A stretch of DNA of 64,000 nt, taken from Ovis canadensis. Its lineage: Eukaryota > Chordata > Mammalia > Artiodactyla > Bovidae. Of the stretch, positions 42,480-53,326 are shown one piece after another (within the stretch, counting starts at the first letter, position 1; every line of letters begins with the position of its first letter). The position numbers were made by a program, and so were the translations under genes. The notes under the pieces are model-generated. The model was not told the DNA's origin. It did no database searches and worked only from the letters and a program-made list of their open reading frames with translations. The DNA is taken from the NCBI RefSeq assembly GCF_042477335.2, contig NC_091264.1:35341386-35405385 (forward strand), read 5' to 3'.

Positions 42480-43069
42480 ATCTAACCCCAGATTCTCTTA
42501 TGTGGCTAACTAGTGCCCACTGGACGTGACACACATGAGACGCAGGATGGGGAAGTTCTGCGGAAGGAAGCCTTGAGCTCTGGAATGAAGACTCTGCTTC
42601 AGAAGGGCTCATTGTCTTTGGGTGCCGTGCAGGGGTGATGCTATGCAGTGACTGGGGTCGCTGAGGTGCAGCCTCTCCGCACACTGTCGCTCACATTATA
42701 TTCTCAGCTTGCAATCCTGCCTGGTCTTCTCTGGTTTCCCCAGCCCTACCCAATCTTCACTCAACTCAAGTCTTATATGGTATAATCTTCTGTAGCTGTA
42801 CCAGAAAAGGGTGATTGTCCACTCTCTCGGGAGCTCCTCTTGCTCTCACAGTCTACAGCACACGGATAGAACAGAGCTTGCACTGCCTACCTTCAAAGCT
42901 ATATTCAAAATGTGCAACCATTTACGTAGCCCATATCCTAGAACCTGGCAGAGTAATCTGCACATAGAAGGTGCTCTATACAATGAGGCTGATGAAGGCC
43001 CACTTGGGAATGGTGTACCTCCCAAAAAAAGTCTATGACTCTTGAGTTGGTCAATGCATGTTTTATTCT
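42480..43069. other. Unassigned unique sequence
   Basis: No repeat or exon recognised. Confidence 0.4.
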
Positions 43070-43342
43070 CAGATTTCCCTTGTGGCCCAGTAGTTAGAAA
43101 CTGCCTGCCAGGCCAGGGGACCCAGGTTTGATCCCTGGTCCAGGAAGATTCCACTTGCCGCAGGGCAACAGAATCCCTGAATGTCAGCTACTGAACCTGT
43201 ACGCTAGGGCCCATGCTCCAGAACAAGAGAAACCACTGCAGTGAGAAGGGCAAGCACTAGAGAGTAGCCCCCAATCACCGAATCTAGAGAAAGCTTTCAG
43301 GCAGCAGTGAAGACCGAACATAACCAAAAACAAATAAATAAA
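43070..43342 (+). mobile_element. CHR-1-type SINE
   Basis: TTTCCCTTGTGGCCCAGTAG, GGTTTGATCCCTGGTCCAGG, GAGAAACCACTGCAGTGAGA, GTAGCCCCCAATCACCG and AACCAAAAACAAATAAATAA. ATTCTCAGATTT on the left and AGATTTTAGTCTC on the right suggest a small duplication. Confidence 0.9.
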
Positions 43343-43445
43343 GATTTTAGTCTCCTAGCTTCCTCACTGGTGAAAGGGGGACACACTTATAGAAAAGTAA
43401 AGAACTTTTCAAAGCCACAATGAACAGTTACAGAGTGCGCCATGC

Positions 43446-43645
43446 CCAGTTGCTAAGTCCTGTCTGACTCCTTGCAATCCCATGGACTATAGCCCACCAG
43501 GCTCCTCTGTCCATGGATTTTTCCAGCCAAGAATATTGGAGTGAGTTGCCATTTCCTATTCTAGGAGATCTTCCCAGTCCCGGGATGGAACCCTCATCTC
43601 CTGCATCTCCAGCATTGGCAGACAGATTCTTTACCACTGAGTCTG
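43446..43645 (-). mobile_element. Bov-tA SINE
   Basis: CCAGTTGCTAAGTCCTGTCT, CCACCAGGCTCCTCTGTCC, TAGGAGATCTTCCCAGTCCC, and TTCTTTACCACTGAGTCTGG in antisense. It carries a small internal duplication (CTCCTGCATCTCCAGCATTG). Confidence 0.9.
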
Positions 43646-43948
43646 GTAAAGAGTGTGGTAATGTAAGCCTATTACAAGATGTAGGGTCCCTCTACAAAGG
43701 GACCCAGCTGAGGGGGATCTGGGGGCTTAAATCCAGCAAAGAGTCCTCTCCCCAAACCTTGTGCCAGCCCAGAGGAAGAGTCACATTTTTGCAATTCATC
43801 CACCTACAAGTTTCCTTTTGTAACTGTACACAGGGTGTTCACTGGATAGCAGGGCCCTGAGAACTCCACAGTATAGAGTGGCATGGTCTTACCAATCGTA
43901 TCCTGCCCTGAAGTATAAACCAGTGGGCTCTACCCTTAGAAATCCCAG
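43646..43948. other. Unassigned unique sequence
   Basis: No repeat or exon recognised. Confidence 0.4.
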
Positions 43949-43959
43949 GATTGGCAAAG

Positions 43960-44083
43960 TGAAAGTGAGGTCACTAAGTCGTGTCCGACTCTTTGCGACC
44001 CCATGGACTGTAGCCTACCAGGCTCCTCTGTCCATGGGATTTTCCAGGTAAGAGTACTGGAGTGGGTTGCCATTTCCTTCTCC
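43960..44083 (-). mobile_element. Bov-A monomer SINE
   Basis: AGTGAAAGTGAGGTCACTAA, GTCGTGTCCGACTCTTTGCG and GGGTTGCCATTTCCTTCTCC. AGGATTGGCAA (43949-43959) and AGGATCGGCAA (44084-44094) are the probable duplication. Confidence 0.92.
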
Positions 44084-44206
44084 AGGATCGGCAAGGAGGC
44101 ATCAAAGAACCAATCCAGGCAGGAAGCTGGTTCTGTTCCTTGCACAAATGGTAAAGAAGTGAGTGTTATTTGCTCTCTTCCCATTGTGACTAGCAACTAA
44201 TATTCA

Positions 44207-44398
44207 GCTCAGACGGTAAAGAATCTGCCTGCAATGCCAGAGACCTGGGTTTGATCCCCGGGGTCGGGAAAATTCCCTGGAGAAGGAAATGGCAACCTGC
44301 TCCAGTATTCTTGCCTGGGAAATCCCATGAACAGAGGAGCCTCGCAGGCAACAGTCCATAGGGTTGAAAAGAGGCGACATGACTTAGCGAGTAACATT
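44207..44398 (+). mobile_element. Bov-tA SINE
   Basis: Head truncated (GCTCAGACGGTAAAGAATCT), GGTTTGATCCCCGGGGTCGG, CTCCAGTATTCTTGCCTGGG and GACATGACTTAGCGAGTAAC. Confidence 0.9.
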
Positions 44399-44744
44399 GT
44401 GACGGACCGTACCTGGCTATGACCTTGATTTGGGTGCTTTTCCCCTGGCCAGCACCCTTGAAAGTTGTCACACTACTCTCTCATGACTCCTGTGTAGTCT
44501 CTCTTTTTTGTTTGTTTTTACTGCTCATTTGTTTCCCCGTTAAACCAGTTTTGAGTGTTGATACTTAATACATCTGCTCTTAATAAACCCTACGGGGTGT
44601 TTCTATTTGTACCAACAGAAGAAAGTCAAATAAATGGACCTTACAACTGCTACTTGAATGAGCTGCTGATGAGCCCAGGGGCCTCTGGTTCTATAGCACG
44701 GGTGCTCCTTTCCACCCTCTTTTAAAAATCTTCCTGAATCCTGG
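44399..44744. other. Unassigned unique sequence
   Basis: No repeat or exon recognised. Confidence 0.4.
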
Positions 44745-44745
44745 T

Positions 44746-44878
44746 ACTTCCCTGATGGTCCAATAGCTAGAATTCACACTCCCAGTGCAGGGGGCTGGGG
44801 TTCAATCCTTGGTCAGGGAATTAGATTTCACAAGCTGCAATGAAGACCCAGCAAAACCAAATAAATAATTAAATATTT
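44746..44878 (+). mobile_element. CHR-2-type SINE
   Basis: TACTTCCCTGATGGTCCAAT, GGTTCAATCCTTGGTCAGGG, AATTAGATTTCACAAGC, GAAGACCCAGCAAAACC and AAATAAATAATTAAATA. Confidence 0.86.
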
Positions 44879-44932
44879 TTGAAAGTCTTCCTGCATCCCA
44901 TCAGCAGCCTCCTATGGCCAAGAGAAGATACT

Positions 44933-45142
44933 TGTTGTTGTTCAGTCACTGTTGTACCCAACTGTTTTGTGATTCCATGGACAGTATCTCACCAGGCTTC
45001 TCTGTCCACGGGATTCTCCTGGCAAGAATACTGGAGTAGGCCGCCATTTCCTTCTCCAGGGGATCTTCCCAACCAGGAATCGAACCTGCATCTCCTGCAT
45101 TGGCAGGTGGGTTCTTTACCACTGAGCCACCTGGGAAGCCCC
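44933..45142 (-). mobile_element. Bov-tA SINE, 11-bp TSD
   Basis: TGTTGTTGTTCAGTCACTGT tail, GGATCTTCCCAACCAGGAAT and CACTGAGCCACCTGGGAAGC in antisense. GAGAAGATACT is exactly duplicated at 44922-44932 and 45143-45153. Confidence 0.95.
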
Positions 45143-45424
45143 GAGAAGATACTCATATTCCCTTAAATTACCAGAGTATGCTCTTGATTATTGGCATGTA
45201 AATGAATTGACTCAACTTGTTCTCAACTTGTTTGTTTTCTTCTTGAGCAAAAACTCATTACAGGATGAAAATATTGAATATATGAAAAGGAAAGTGGACA
45301 AACTTCTGTTTCATTTATCTCATTGGAGCCAAATAGCTATTCTTTTTTGAAGGATAGCTCTTAAATTTTGGACTATATTTCCACTTCCCAGCACTATTAT
45401 TGTGAAAATCAATATCTATCAACA

Positions 45425-45785
45425 ACCCCAACATCCTCATTAGCAGATGCAAGGAAATTCTATGTACCAGGCACTGAAATGATTTCTGTGTATGCATATA
45501 TCTTCCAGTCTTTACAACCACCATATGAGGCTTATTGCTGTTACAATTACTACTAGTACTGTTCTGTGCTTAGTCCCTCAGTCATGTCTGACTCTCTGTG
45601 ACCTCTTGGACTGCAGCCTGCCAGGCTCCTCTGTCCATGGGAATTCTCCAGGCAAGAATATTATTATTTTACAAATGTAGAAATGAAGGTTCAGAGAAAT
45701 TAACTTGCTCAAGGTCACAAACACACAGCTTGTAAGTGATACAGCAGGCACTCAGAACCCAGCAAGCCCACTCAATAGTCAACAT
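45425..45785 (+). repeat. MIR split by a Bov-A piece
   Basis: Left: ATGTACCAGGCACTGAAATG, CTTTACAACCACCATATGAG. Right: ATTTTACAAATGTAGAAATG, TTAACTTGCTCAAGGTCACA and CTTGTAAGTGATACAGCAGG. Confidence 0.8.
45563..45658 (-). mobile_element. Bov-A SINE fragment nested in MIR
   Basis: TGCTTAGTCCCTCAGTCATG, TGCCAGGCTCCTCTGTCC and TCTCCAGGCAAGAATATT, truncated at its 5' end. Confidence 0.88.
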
Positions 45786-45786
45786 T

Positions 45787-45930
45787 CCAGCAACATTTAC
45801 TGAACACCTGCTAAACCCACCACGATTCTAGGCACCAGGTACACAGCGGTGATCAAAACAGGCTTGGTGCCTAGAAGAACTTACAGTTGAGTGGAGGAGA
45901 TATATTAAACAAATAAACATGCCAATTGTG
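45787..45930 (+). repeat. L2 LINE 3' end
   Basis: ACATTTACTGAACACCTGCT, GATTCTAGGCACCAGGTACA, CGGTGATCAAAACAGGC and CTAGAAGAACTTACAGTTGA. Confidence 0.75.
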
Positions 45931-46584
45931 CTTAGAGAATGAATTTTCATGGAAATCACGAGTGCAAGATTGTGTTACGCCTCATTTAGCAATCTAAAAA
46001 GCCCTGAAATTCTCCAAAATGAAACTGGCTAAAGATCACAGTCCAAATAAGTAGGCCAATGGTACTGAAAGAAAGATTAGCTTCCAACTATGGATTGTTA
46101 ATGGCACATGACAATTTTCTTGGCAGGGAAGACTTCCTAAGGTGACCTGAAGTCGAGAGAAAAGGGAGAAGTGAATATAACCAGAGAAATCCTTAGACTA
46201 AAATGGAAACAAAAAGAAGACAATTCTATTGGGCACAAGAAATGAATTGTACAGCCTCAGGCAGCTCCCATTCTGGCCTGGAGAAAGATGGAGTGAAAGA
46301 GTGAAGCTCACAGAGAAGAAACAAGTCTTTGAAAATGAGGTAACTTGCTGCGGAAGATTCAAAAAGAAAGCAGTGTAAAGTGAACTTAAGAAGTCAGGGG
46401 AAAATCACCAAAATACCTTTTCAAGAACTCTTCACACAGCAGGAGAGCAGGACATGCTGTTTCTTCCACCTCGGCACTTCTGAGCAGTTGCGTCCACATT
46501 TCCACAGTTCCACAGAACGTACTTATAGCTAGGATTGATCCCAGCAACGTGACAAATAATCCTTGACTACAAATCATAGAAAAT
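45931..46584. other. Unassigned unique sequence
   Basis: No repeat or exon recognised. Confidence 0.4.
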
Positions 46585-46870
46585 GGGTTTCCCTGGTGCT
46601 TCAGTGGTAAAGAATCTACTTGCCAACACAGGAGACACAGGTTCGATCCTTGGCCCAGGAAGATTCCACGTGCCAAGTGGCAAGTCAGCCTGTGTGCCAC
46701 AAATACTGAGCCCATAAGCCCTAGAGTCTGTGTTCCACAAGAAGAGAAACCACTCCAGTGAGAATCCCAGGCACTGCAACTAGAGAGTAGCCCCCGTTTA
46801 TCACAACTAGAGAAAGCCTGTGTAGTGACAAAGATCTTAGCATAGCCAAAAATAAAGAAATAAAGAAACA
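46585..46870 (+). mobile_element. CHR-1-type SINE
   Basis: GGTTTCCCTGGTGCTTCAGT, GGTTCGATCCTTGGCCCAGG, GAGAAACCACTCCAGTGAGA, GTAGCCCCCGTTTATCAC, and AGCCAAAAATAAAGAAATAA. Confidence 0.9.
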
Positions 46871-47049
46871 CTTTTTAATGTGCAAAATTTCAAGGCACAA
46901 AATACAAAATATTTCTAAAAATCATTAAAAAGTTTAAGGGCCCATGTTCCACCAGTGGGGACAACGGGAGGGGGAGGTCAAATTAGACTATGTTTGATCC
47001 TTCTGTCTTATGACCTGATCAACAGGCCGAGAGGAAAGCAGTACAATTG

Positions 47050-47165
47050 CAATGGCTCTCAAAAGCAATTAAATCAGAATCTCTGGGAATGGGGTCCAGC
47101 CGTCAGTCCATTGGACATATGGGTTGATTTAAAATGTGCAGCCAGGGTGAAGAACCACTGGCTTT
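47050..47165. repeat. MER5A-like fragment
   Basis: TGGCTCTCAAAAGCAATTAA, ATCAGAATCTCTGGGAATGG, TTGATTTAAAATGTGCAGCC and GTGAAGAACCACTGG follow the MER5 order loosely. Confidence 0.45.
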
Positions 47166-47209
47166 GGAGAAAAGAGCCTGAGGGGTGGAGTCAGGAAAAT
47201 GGGTTTGAA

Positions 47210-47395
47210 TTGCAGCTAGGAGTTACCAGCCTTGAGGCCTTAGAGTGAGTTACTAACCTCTTTCATTCTGTTTCCTCATCCTCAAATTTGAGATAAGCAC
47301 ATAAACCTATGAGCGCTTGTGAATATTCAGTGGGACACTCTAAGCCAAGCATCTCAGGGTGCCTGGTAGAGGGGCCATTAAAGACAGGGAGAGTG
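47210..47395 (-). repeat. MIR fragment
   Basis: GAGTGAGTTACTAACCTCTT, TTCATTCTGTTTCCTCATCC and a CTCAGGGTGCCTGGTAGAGG end. Confidence 0.6.
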
Positions 47396-47518
47396 GGTTT
47401 TGCACTTAGCCTAGTAGAGTTAAATACCTGTCAGACTTGAGTGATTTTGCTAATAGCCACTCATCCAACTGTGCCTGGGTAATTAGGAGAAGACAGAATG
47501 ACTTATTTCTTCTCGCAT

Positions 47519-47519
<1 letters not shown>

Positions 47520-47556
<37 letters not shown>
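47520..47556. repeat. CA dinucleotide microsatellite
   Basis: About 17 uninterrupted CA units. Confidence 0.97.
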
Positions 47557-47557
<1 letters not shown>

Positions 47558-47907
47558 CACATTACACACAGTTAACACTTTACACACACACAAAAGGCAA
47601 TAGTATCTAAGCAAAGCGGCAAATGATTTCTAGCTAGGGAACAAAGCACCCAGGATCTGGGGAAAGTGAGAAGAAGGAAGTAAAATATGGTCATAAAGGG
47701 CTGGATAAGAGCGTATACCATCTCGGGGAGCTATAGAGGAGTCTTAGAAATAGAGACAAAGAACTGACATCTTAAAAAGCCAGACAAGTACATTAGCCCA
47801 AGAGAAGGACATACCTTTAACTTGAGATACTGGAAAGAAAAGCCAAATAAGATGCCTCTTCAAAGGAAGACTGGGATCCCTTCTGCATTTTTCTGTTTGC
47901 AACCAAC
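47557..47907. other. Unassigned unique sequence
   Basis: No repeat or exon recognised. Confidence 0.4.
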
Positions 47908-47952
47908 ATGTGTGTGCTAAGTCGTTTCAGTCGTGTCCAACTCATGGTGACG
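47908..47952 (-). mobile_element. 45-bp Bov-tA/Bov-A tail fragment
   Basis: GTGTGCTAAGTCGTTTCAGT and CGTGTCCAACTCATGGTGAC, then the similarity stops. Confidence 0.75.
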
Positions 47953-47979
47953 TACATTCAGAGCATAGAAGGTAGGTAG

Positions 47980-48130
47980 TACCTAAATAAAAGGTATCCT
48001 GTCTTCTTCCCATTTTACAGTCATGAGTGGGTAGCTTGCTAAGGCACACGTAGTAAGTCTAGTGATAGGAACACAACACATTCTGGCCCTCTATTCCAAA
48101 ACTAAGGCTCTTAAGAACTGTGCTCATAAC
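47980..48130 (+). repeat. MIR fragment
   Basis: TTCCCATTTTACAGTCATGA, GTAGCTTGCTAAGGCACACG, TAGTAAGTCTAGTGATAGGA and CTAAGGCTCTTAAGAACTGT. Confidence 0.65.
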
Positions 48131-48309
48131 CGCTGGTGTGACAGTCCCTTTACTCACCAACAAGACTTCACCAAGCAACTCCTTGGAGGAAGAAATAAGA
48201 GGATGCAGAGATGAATCCTTGCAGACAAGCTTACTACTGTCACATCTTGTGCCATTCAATGAAGGATCCAGAAAAGTCTACAACTGTTAAAAAGAGTCAG
48301 GTGTGAGGG

Positions 48310-48499
48310 GCTTCCAGATACACACACACAATACAGAGTGCTCAGTTAAATTTTAATTTCAGATAAATGACAGAAAAAATTTAATGTAAGCTTTCCCCCT
48401 TATAATATTTGGGCCATATTTATACTGAACGAATGTACTCTTTGTTTATCTGAAATTCAATCTTCGCTGAGCATCCTGTATTTTATCTGGCAACCCTGC
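48310..48499. repeat. Near-palindromic MITE, MER53-like
   Basis: Left arm AATTTTAATTTCAGATAAAT faces right arm ATTTATACTGAACGAATGTA...TTGTTTATCTGAAATTCAAT, and the right edge is CATCCTGTATTTTATCTGGC. The two halves are roughly reverse complements, as in the hAT-related palindromic MITE I know as MER53. The name is from memory. Confidence 0.55.
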
Positions 48500-48696
48500 T
48501 GTGTAATAAGTTTAATGGCAGAGATTCAAAGCAGAAACGCAGGAAAGAAAGAGCTCTGGGAACAATTAAAGCCAAGATATGGAAATTGACAAAGAGATGG
48601 GACACAGAGATAACTCCGAAGATCACACCTCGTTGTGCGGGTAAGAAGGGCTCACAGTGGTATTTGCACTTGACCTTAGAGGCAACCTTAGAGCCT

Positions 48697-48910
48697 GTCT
48701 TCCCTGGCGGTTCAGTCCATAAAGAGTCTGCCTGCAATGCGGGAGACCTGGGTTCAATCCCTGGGTTGGGAAGATCCCCTGGAGAAGGAAATGGCAACCC
48801 ACTCCAGTATTCTTGCCTGGAGAATCCCATGGACAGAGGAGCCTGGTGGACTCCAGTCCACGGGGTCAGAAGAAGTCAGACACTACTGAGTGACTAACAC
48901 TTGTACTTTC
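48697..48910 (+). mobile_element. Bov-tA SINE
   Basis: GTCTTCCCTGGCGGTTCAGT, GGTTCAATCCCTGGGTTGGG, CTCCAGTATTCTTGCCTGGA and CTGAGTGACTAACACTTGTA. Confidence 0.93.
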
Positions 48911-49649
48911 ACTCAGAGCTGAATAGGGTTCGCCTGTATGTGAAAAGCAGAGATACGATTTCAGGCCAAGATAATGGTATGAGCAAGGGTGGGGAGGTGG
49001 GAAAGGTCACGTTACAGCCCCATCTAGTTCAGAACGATGGATTGAGCTGGATCAGAAGCCAGATTTTTCTGTTTCCAGAGCCCATGCCTAGAACATTCTA
49101 CCAAGTAAGAAAAGGCACAGGTCTCACGGGGCAGAAGCCAGTGACAACAGTTGGCTGGGAACAGACTGTCCAGGGACTAGACTGCCAAGCTGAGTCCTAT
49201 AGGCTTAATTAAGAATAACTCAGTATGAGGAAAGATGCAACCATCCAAGGACACTACGTGCCCAAGCCCTAGCAAACAGACAGATGCCAGGACCTTTGGG
49301 ACTAGGGGCCAGGAGAGAGGCAGGGCCACAAAGCTGGTAGTTGGCCGGAAGCTGTCTGTCCCCATCACTCCAAACTCATATGCTGTGTGGACATCTGCAG
49401 GACCTGTAACGTTGTGTGACTGGGGACCCCAAGCAGGCCCATGCCATTTTACTGGCCAAAAATACCTTTGGCTCCAGATAAATATCAGTATTCCAGGTAC
49501 TGCATTCATTTAGCACTTATTTTTCAAAAAAAAAAAAAAAAGCTGCCACAGTGGCCTCTCTGTTGTAAATTAAACAAAAAGACAAAAGCAGTTTAACAAG
49601 CTCATCCATGATTGCGCAGCCTTTGCAAATGCTTTTCTGATGAGTAACA
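48911..49649. other. Unassigned sequence with an A run
   Basis: No repeat or exon recognised. An 18-bp A run at about 49526-49543 could be an old retroelement tail, but nothing upstream of it is identifiable. Confidence 0.4.
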
Positions 49650-50624
49650 GGTCAAGAAGCAACAGTTAGAACTGGACATGGAACAACGGACTGGCTCCAA
49701 AAAGGGAAAGGAGTCCGTCAAGGCTGTATATTGTCACCCTGCTTATTTAACTTCTATGCACAGTACATCATGAGAAACGCTGGGCTGGAAGAAGCACAAG
49801 CTGGAATCAAGGTTGCCGGGAGAAATATCAATAACTTCAGATATGCAGATGACACCACCCTTATGGCAGAAAGTGAAGAGGAACTAAAAAGCCTCTTGAT
49901 TGAAAGTGAAAGAGGAGAGTGAAAAAGTTGGTTTAAAACTCAACATTCAGAAAACTAAGATCATGGCATCCAGTCCCATCACTTCATGGCAAATAGATGA
50001 GAAAACAATGGAAATAGTGAGAAACTTTTTATTTCTTTGGGCTCCAAAATCACTGCAGATAGTGACTGCAGCCATGAAATTAAAAGACACTTGGTCCTTG
50101 GAAGAAAGGTTATGATCAACCTAGACAGCATTTTAAAAAACAGAGACATTACTTTGCCAACAAAGGTCTGTCTAGTCAGAGCTATGGTTTTTCCTGTGGT
50201 CATGTATGGATGTGAGAGTTGGACTAGAAAGAAAGCTGAGCACTGAAGAATTGATGCTTTTGAACTTTGGTGTTGGAGAAGACTCTTGAGAGTCCCTTGG
50301 ACTGCAAAGAGATCCAACCTGTCCATCCTAAAGGAAATCAGTCCTGAATATTCACTGGAAGGACTGATGTTGAAGCTGAAACTGCAATACTTCGGCCACC
50401 TGATTCGAAGAACTGACTCACTAGAAAAGACACTGATACTGGGAAAGATCGAAGGTGGGAGGAGAAGGGGAAGACAGAGGATGAGATCATTGGATGGCAT
50501 CACCAACTCAATGGACAAGAGTTTGAGCAGCTCTGGGAGTTGGTGATAGACAGGGAGGCCTGGTTGCTGCAGTCCACGGGGTTGCAAAGAGTCGGACACG
50601 ACTGAGCGACTGAACTGAACTGAA
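49650..50624 (+). mobile_element. BovB LINE copy 6, frameshifted RT
   Basis: 5'-truncated just before RT motif B (GTCCGTCAAGGCTGTATATT). The frame at 49731-49922 carries [20 protein letters not shown] one-base insertion (TTGATTGAAAG) near 49898 shifts it; 49900-50115, 50037-50246 and 50286-50546 hold the following parts. It ends in GAGCGACTGAACTGAACTGA. Motif C is intact but the frame is broken at least three times. Confidence 0.94.
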
Positions 50625-51310
50625 GCTGGGTCATGGTGACAGTCATTCTAACCTTATCTTGGCCACCAAAAAAAATGCATCTTTTCAGCCAGTTGTTCTA
50701 CCTGCGGTGGGTGGGGAAGGCCAGCAAGGGCAGGGGAGATTTTGGAGAGGGGGTGGAAGGGGTCCAGGGAAGGAAACGTGGACAGCTGCGCCTTGTGTTT
50801 CGTCTGCTCGTTACCAATGACTCATTTGAGAGCACCTGATCTTTGGGGCCTGCATGCTTCCCAGGTTTCTCATCCTAAAGAACAAACTCACTGACCACAC
50901 AGACATTCACAGGCTACTCATGCCTCTGAAGCTCTGGAAAGTTAGGGAATTTGCCCGTAATAATCATACCCACGATCTCAATGTTGAGGAGCTTTGTGCA
51001 CTTTTGCATAAAGTGCCTGAGGTGGGGGGAAGGGGCACGGTGAAAGGAAAAGGAAGGGAGGGATGAGGGACAGAGGGTCCTTAAAGAAATCAGATTTTGC
51101 AGACAGGGATGTTAAACTTTTCCTGGCCAGAGAAAGGACAGCTTTGACCACCAGTGCGACCTAGCCATTGCTGTTTGACAGTATTTGCTTGTTGTCAGGT
51201 ACAGCATACTCTTTGAATAATGGACAAATTTCTTCTTTAATTCTGATGTTGAACTCACTTCAAATGTTTTTACCCTGACCACTGTGGAGCTCAAAGACAC
51301 CTGTTTAGCA
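50625..51310. other. Unassigned unique sequence
   Basis: No repeat or exon recognised; this is the left flank of the PPIA retrocopy. Confidence 0.4.
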
Positions 51311-51326
51311 AAACTTATGGGTACAG

Positions 51327-51892
51327 CTTTGTAGACGGCGCCACCCCAGAGCCTTCAGCCACGGTCAAGCCCACCGTGTTCTTTGACATTGCCGACAATG
51401 GCAAGCCCTTGGGCCCCATCTCCTCTGAGCTTTTGTAGACAAAGTTCCAAAGACAGCAGAAATTTTTCATGCTCTGAGCACTGGGAAGAAAAGATTTGGT
51501 ATAAAGCTTCCTGCTTTCATAGAATAATTCCAGGATTTTTGTGCCAGGGTGGTGACTTTGCCACCATAATGGCACCAGTGGCAAGTCCATCTATGGCGAG
51601 AGATTTGATGAGAATTTCACTCTGAAGCATGCAGTCTCTGGCATCTTGTCCATGGCAAAGGCTGGCCCCAACACAAACGGTTCCCAGTTTTCCATCTGCA
51701 TTGCCAAGACTGAACGGTTGGACGGCAAGCACATGGTCTTTGACAGGGTGAAGGGGGGCATGAATATCGTGGAAGCCATGGAGCGCTTTAAGTTCAAAAA
51801 TGGCAAGACCAGCAAGAAGATCACCATTGGTGACCGTGGACAAATCTAATAAATTTGACTTATGTTTTACTTTAAAACAAACAAACTTATGG
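51327..51892 (+). pseudogene. PPIA: Processed pseudogene of cyclophilin A
   Basis: Intronless copy of the peptidyl-prolyl isomerase A mRNA. A short 5' UTR leads to the start codon position at 51361, which is ACG instead of ATG. Recognisable parts are KPTVFFDIADNGKPLGPISS, then (frameshifted) [35 protein letters not shown] and [10 protein letters not shown]...[12 protein letters not shown]. Single-base deletions near 51435, 51500 and 51560 break the frame and bring it back; a codon is missing near 51607. The stop is TAA at 51847-51849, followed by AATAAATTTGACTTATGTTT and a short A-rich end. AAACTTATGGGTACAG (51311-51326) and AAACTTATGGGCACAG (51893-51908) are a 16-bp duplication with one mismatch, so L1-type retroposition is clear. 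Not functional. Confidence 0.97.
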
Positions 51893-51908
51893 GCACAGAA
51901 ACCAGAGA

Positions 51909-52459
51909 GTACAGCATATCTAAGGACGGAGCCTCTGGGGACTGAATTTAGAATTTTAAGAGCCCTCCTAGGCCCAATCTTCCCCAAACCAAACATTCTT
52001 AATTTTCCTTTCCAGCATCCCTGGGAGACTTGGGTGGTTGAGGTACAGTGACCTAAAGTCCCTGAGAGCTGGGTTTTCTAAGTGTGGGAAGAGATATCAC
52101 AGAGGACTTGCCAAGACACATAGAGACATATCTTCCATCCACTCTTGAGCCATTCATCAGTCTGATTAACCCCTTTCCTTTCTGGGTCTTTAGCCTCCAG
52201 CCTCATGACTCATCCATCAACCCCTACTCTCTTCTCTACAAACACCAGCACCTCTTTAAGTTATGAAACAGTGGGTAAATAAGGAAAATGACTAAGATAT
52301 CAGAGCACCATGAGGACATCTGTACTACTCAAACTGATTAGAAGGTGATGGCCTTGGGGATTTACTGAAAGACGGAGTAGAACCCTTGCCTGCTCCTCGT
52401 GCTCTATGGCAAGAGATGGCAGATGCTGAATTAGGAAGACAGTGTTCTCATTCACACTC
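51909..52459. other. Unassigned unique sequence
   Basis: No repeat or exon recognised. Confidence 0.4.
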
Positions 52460-52560
52460 CTCTTCCAATTCATCACGCGACCTTGGGCGAGTCACTTCTG
52501 GTGTGCTTCCATTTCTTCATCTAGGCTGATGTACAAGGCACCTCACTCTGTGAAGTTGTA
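52460..52560 (-). repeat. MIR fragment
   Basis: CGCGACCTTGGGCGAGTCAC, TTCCATTTCTTCATCTAGGC match the antisense MIR core. Confidence 0.65.
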
Positions 52561-52604
52561 ATATCACCCGAGAGAGCCAGATGTAGCATCACACAGCCTG
52601 AAAG

Positions 52605-52820
52605 CATCACCTTGGTTCCACCACTTATTAGGTAGATGAGTCTGGGTAAAATACTTGGCTTCTCTGGGTCTCATTGTTCTTATAACTAAAATAAGTATGC
52701 TAATAATGTCACCATCTGTAGACTTATTGTAATGATTAAATGACCTAATATGAATTATACCTTTAGCACAGTGCCTGCCACATAATTAGCCCTTAATGAA
52801 TATTAGTTATTGTCGTGGCA
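52605..52820 (-). repeat. MIR fragment, long
   Basis: GGTTCCACCACTTATTAGGT, CTCTGGGTCTCATTGTTCTT, GACTTATTGTAATGATTAAA and TAGCACAGTGCCTGCCACAT. Confidence 0.8.
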
Positions 52821-52823
52821 GGT

Positions 52824-53326
52824 TAGTGATTCTCAAAGTGTGGTCCCTGGACCAGCAACATCAGCCTCACGTGGGAACTTGTTAGAAATGCCAATGCTCA
52901 AGGCTTCCCTGGTGGTCTTCTGGCTAAGAATCCACCTGCCCATGCAGGGCACACGGGTGGATTCCTTATCCGGGAAGATCCCACATACCCAGGAGCAACT
53001 AAGCCCATGTGCCACAGCACCTGACCCCGTGCCTAGTGCGCATGCTCCACAGCGAGAGAAGCCGCCACAATGAGCCGCCCTCGCGCCAGCACTGGAGAGT
53101 AGCCCCCCGTTACCACAACCAGAGAGAGCCCGAGTGCAGCAAGGAAGATCCAGCACAGCCAAAACACGAATGATAAATAAGTCTTTTTAAAAGAGAAACG
53201 ACAAGGCTCAAGCCCATCCCAGACTTTGTGTACCAAGAACTCTGGGGGTCTGGAACACAGCGACCTGTGCTTTAACAAACTCGCCAGAGGATTCTGATGC
53301 CATACGTTAATGTTTGAAGAACCGTG
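52824..53326. repeat. MER5A-type hAT element split by a CHR SINE
   Basis: AGTGATTCTCAAAGTGTGGT, CCCTGGACCAGCAACATCAG, GGGAACTTGTTAGAAATGCC on the left; ACAAACTCGCCAGAGGATTC, TGATGCCATACGTTAATGTT and TGAAGAACCGTG on the right, inverted ends included. The CHR SINE sits at 52903-53205. Confidence 0.88.
52903..53205 (+). mobile_element. CHR-1-type SINE nested in MER5A
   Basis: GCTTCCCTGGTGGTCTTCTG, GAAGATCCCACATACCCAGG, GAGAGAAGCCGCCACAATGA, GAGTAGCCCCCCGTTACCAC and GAAGATCCAGCACAGCC. GCTCAAG is duplicated at 52896-52902 and 53206-53212. Confidence 0.93.

Noticed and set aside
47050-47165. Complete MER5A with paired ends
   Set aside because: Only one end region is recognisable, so it is reported as a fragment at low confidence.
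53033-53278. GC- and CpG-rich patch as a CpG island
   Set aside because: The CpGs belong to the CHR-1 SINE and extend over less than 200 bp.
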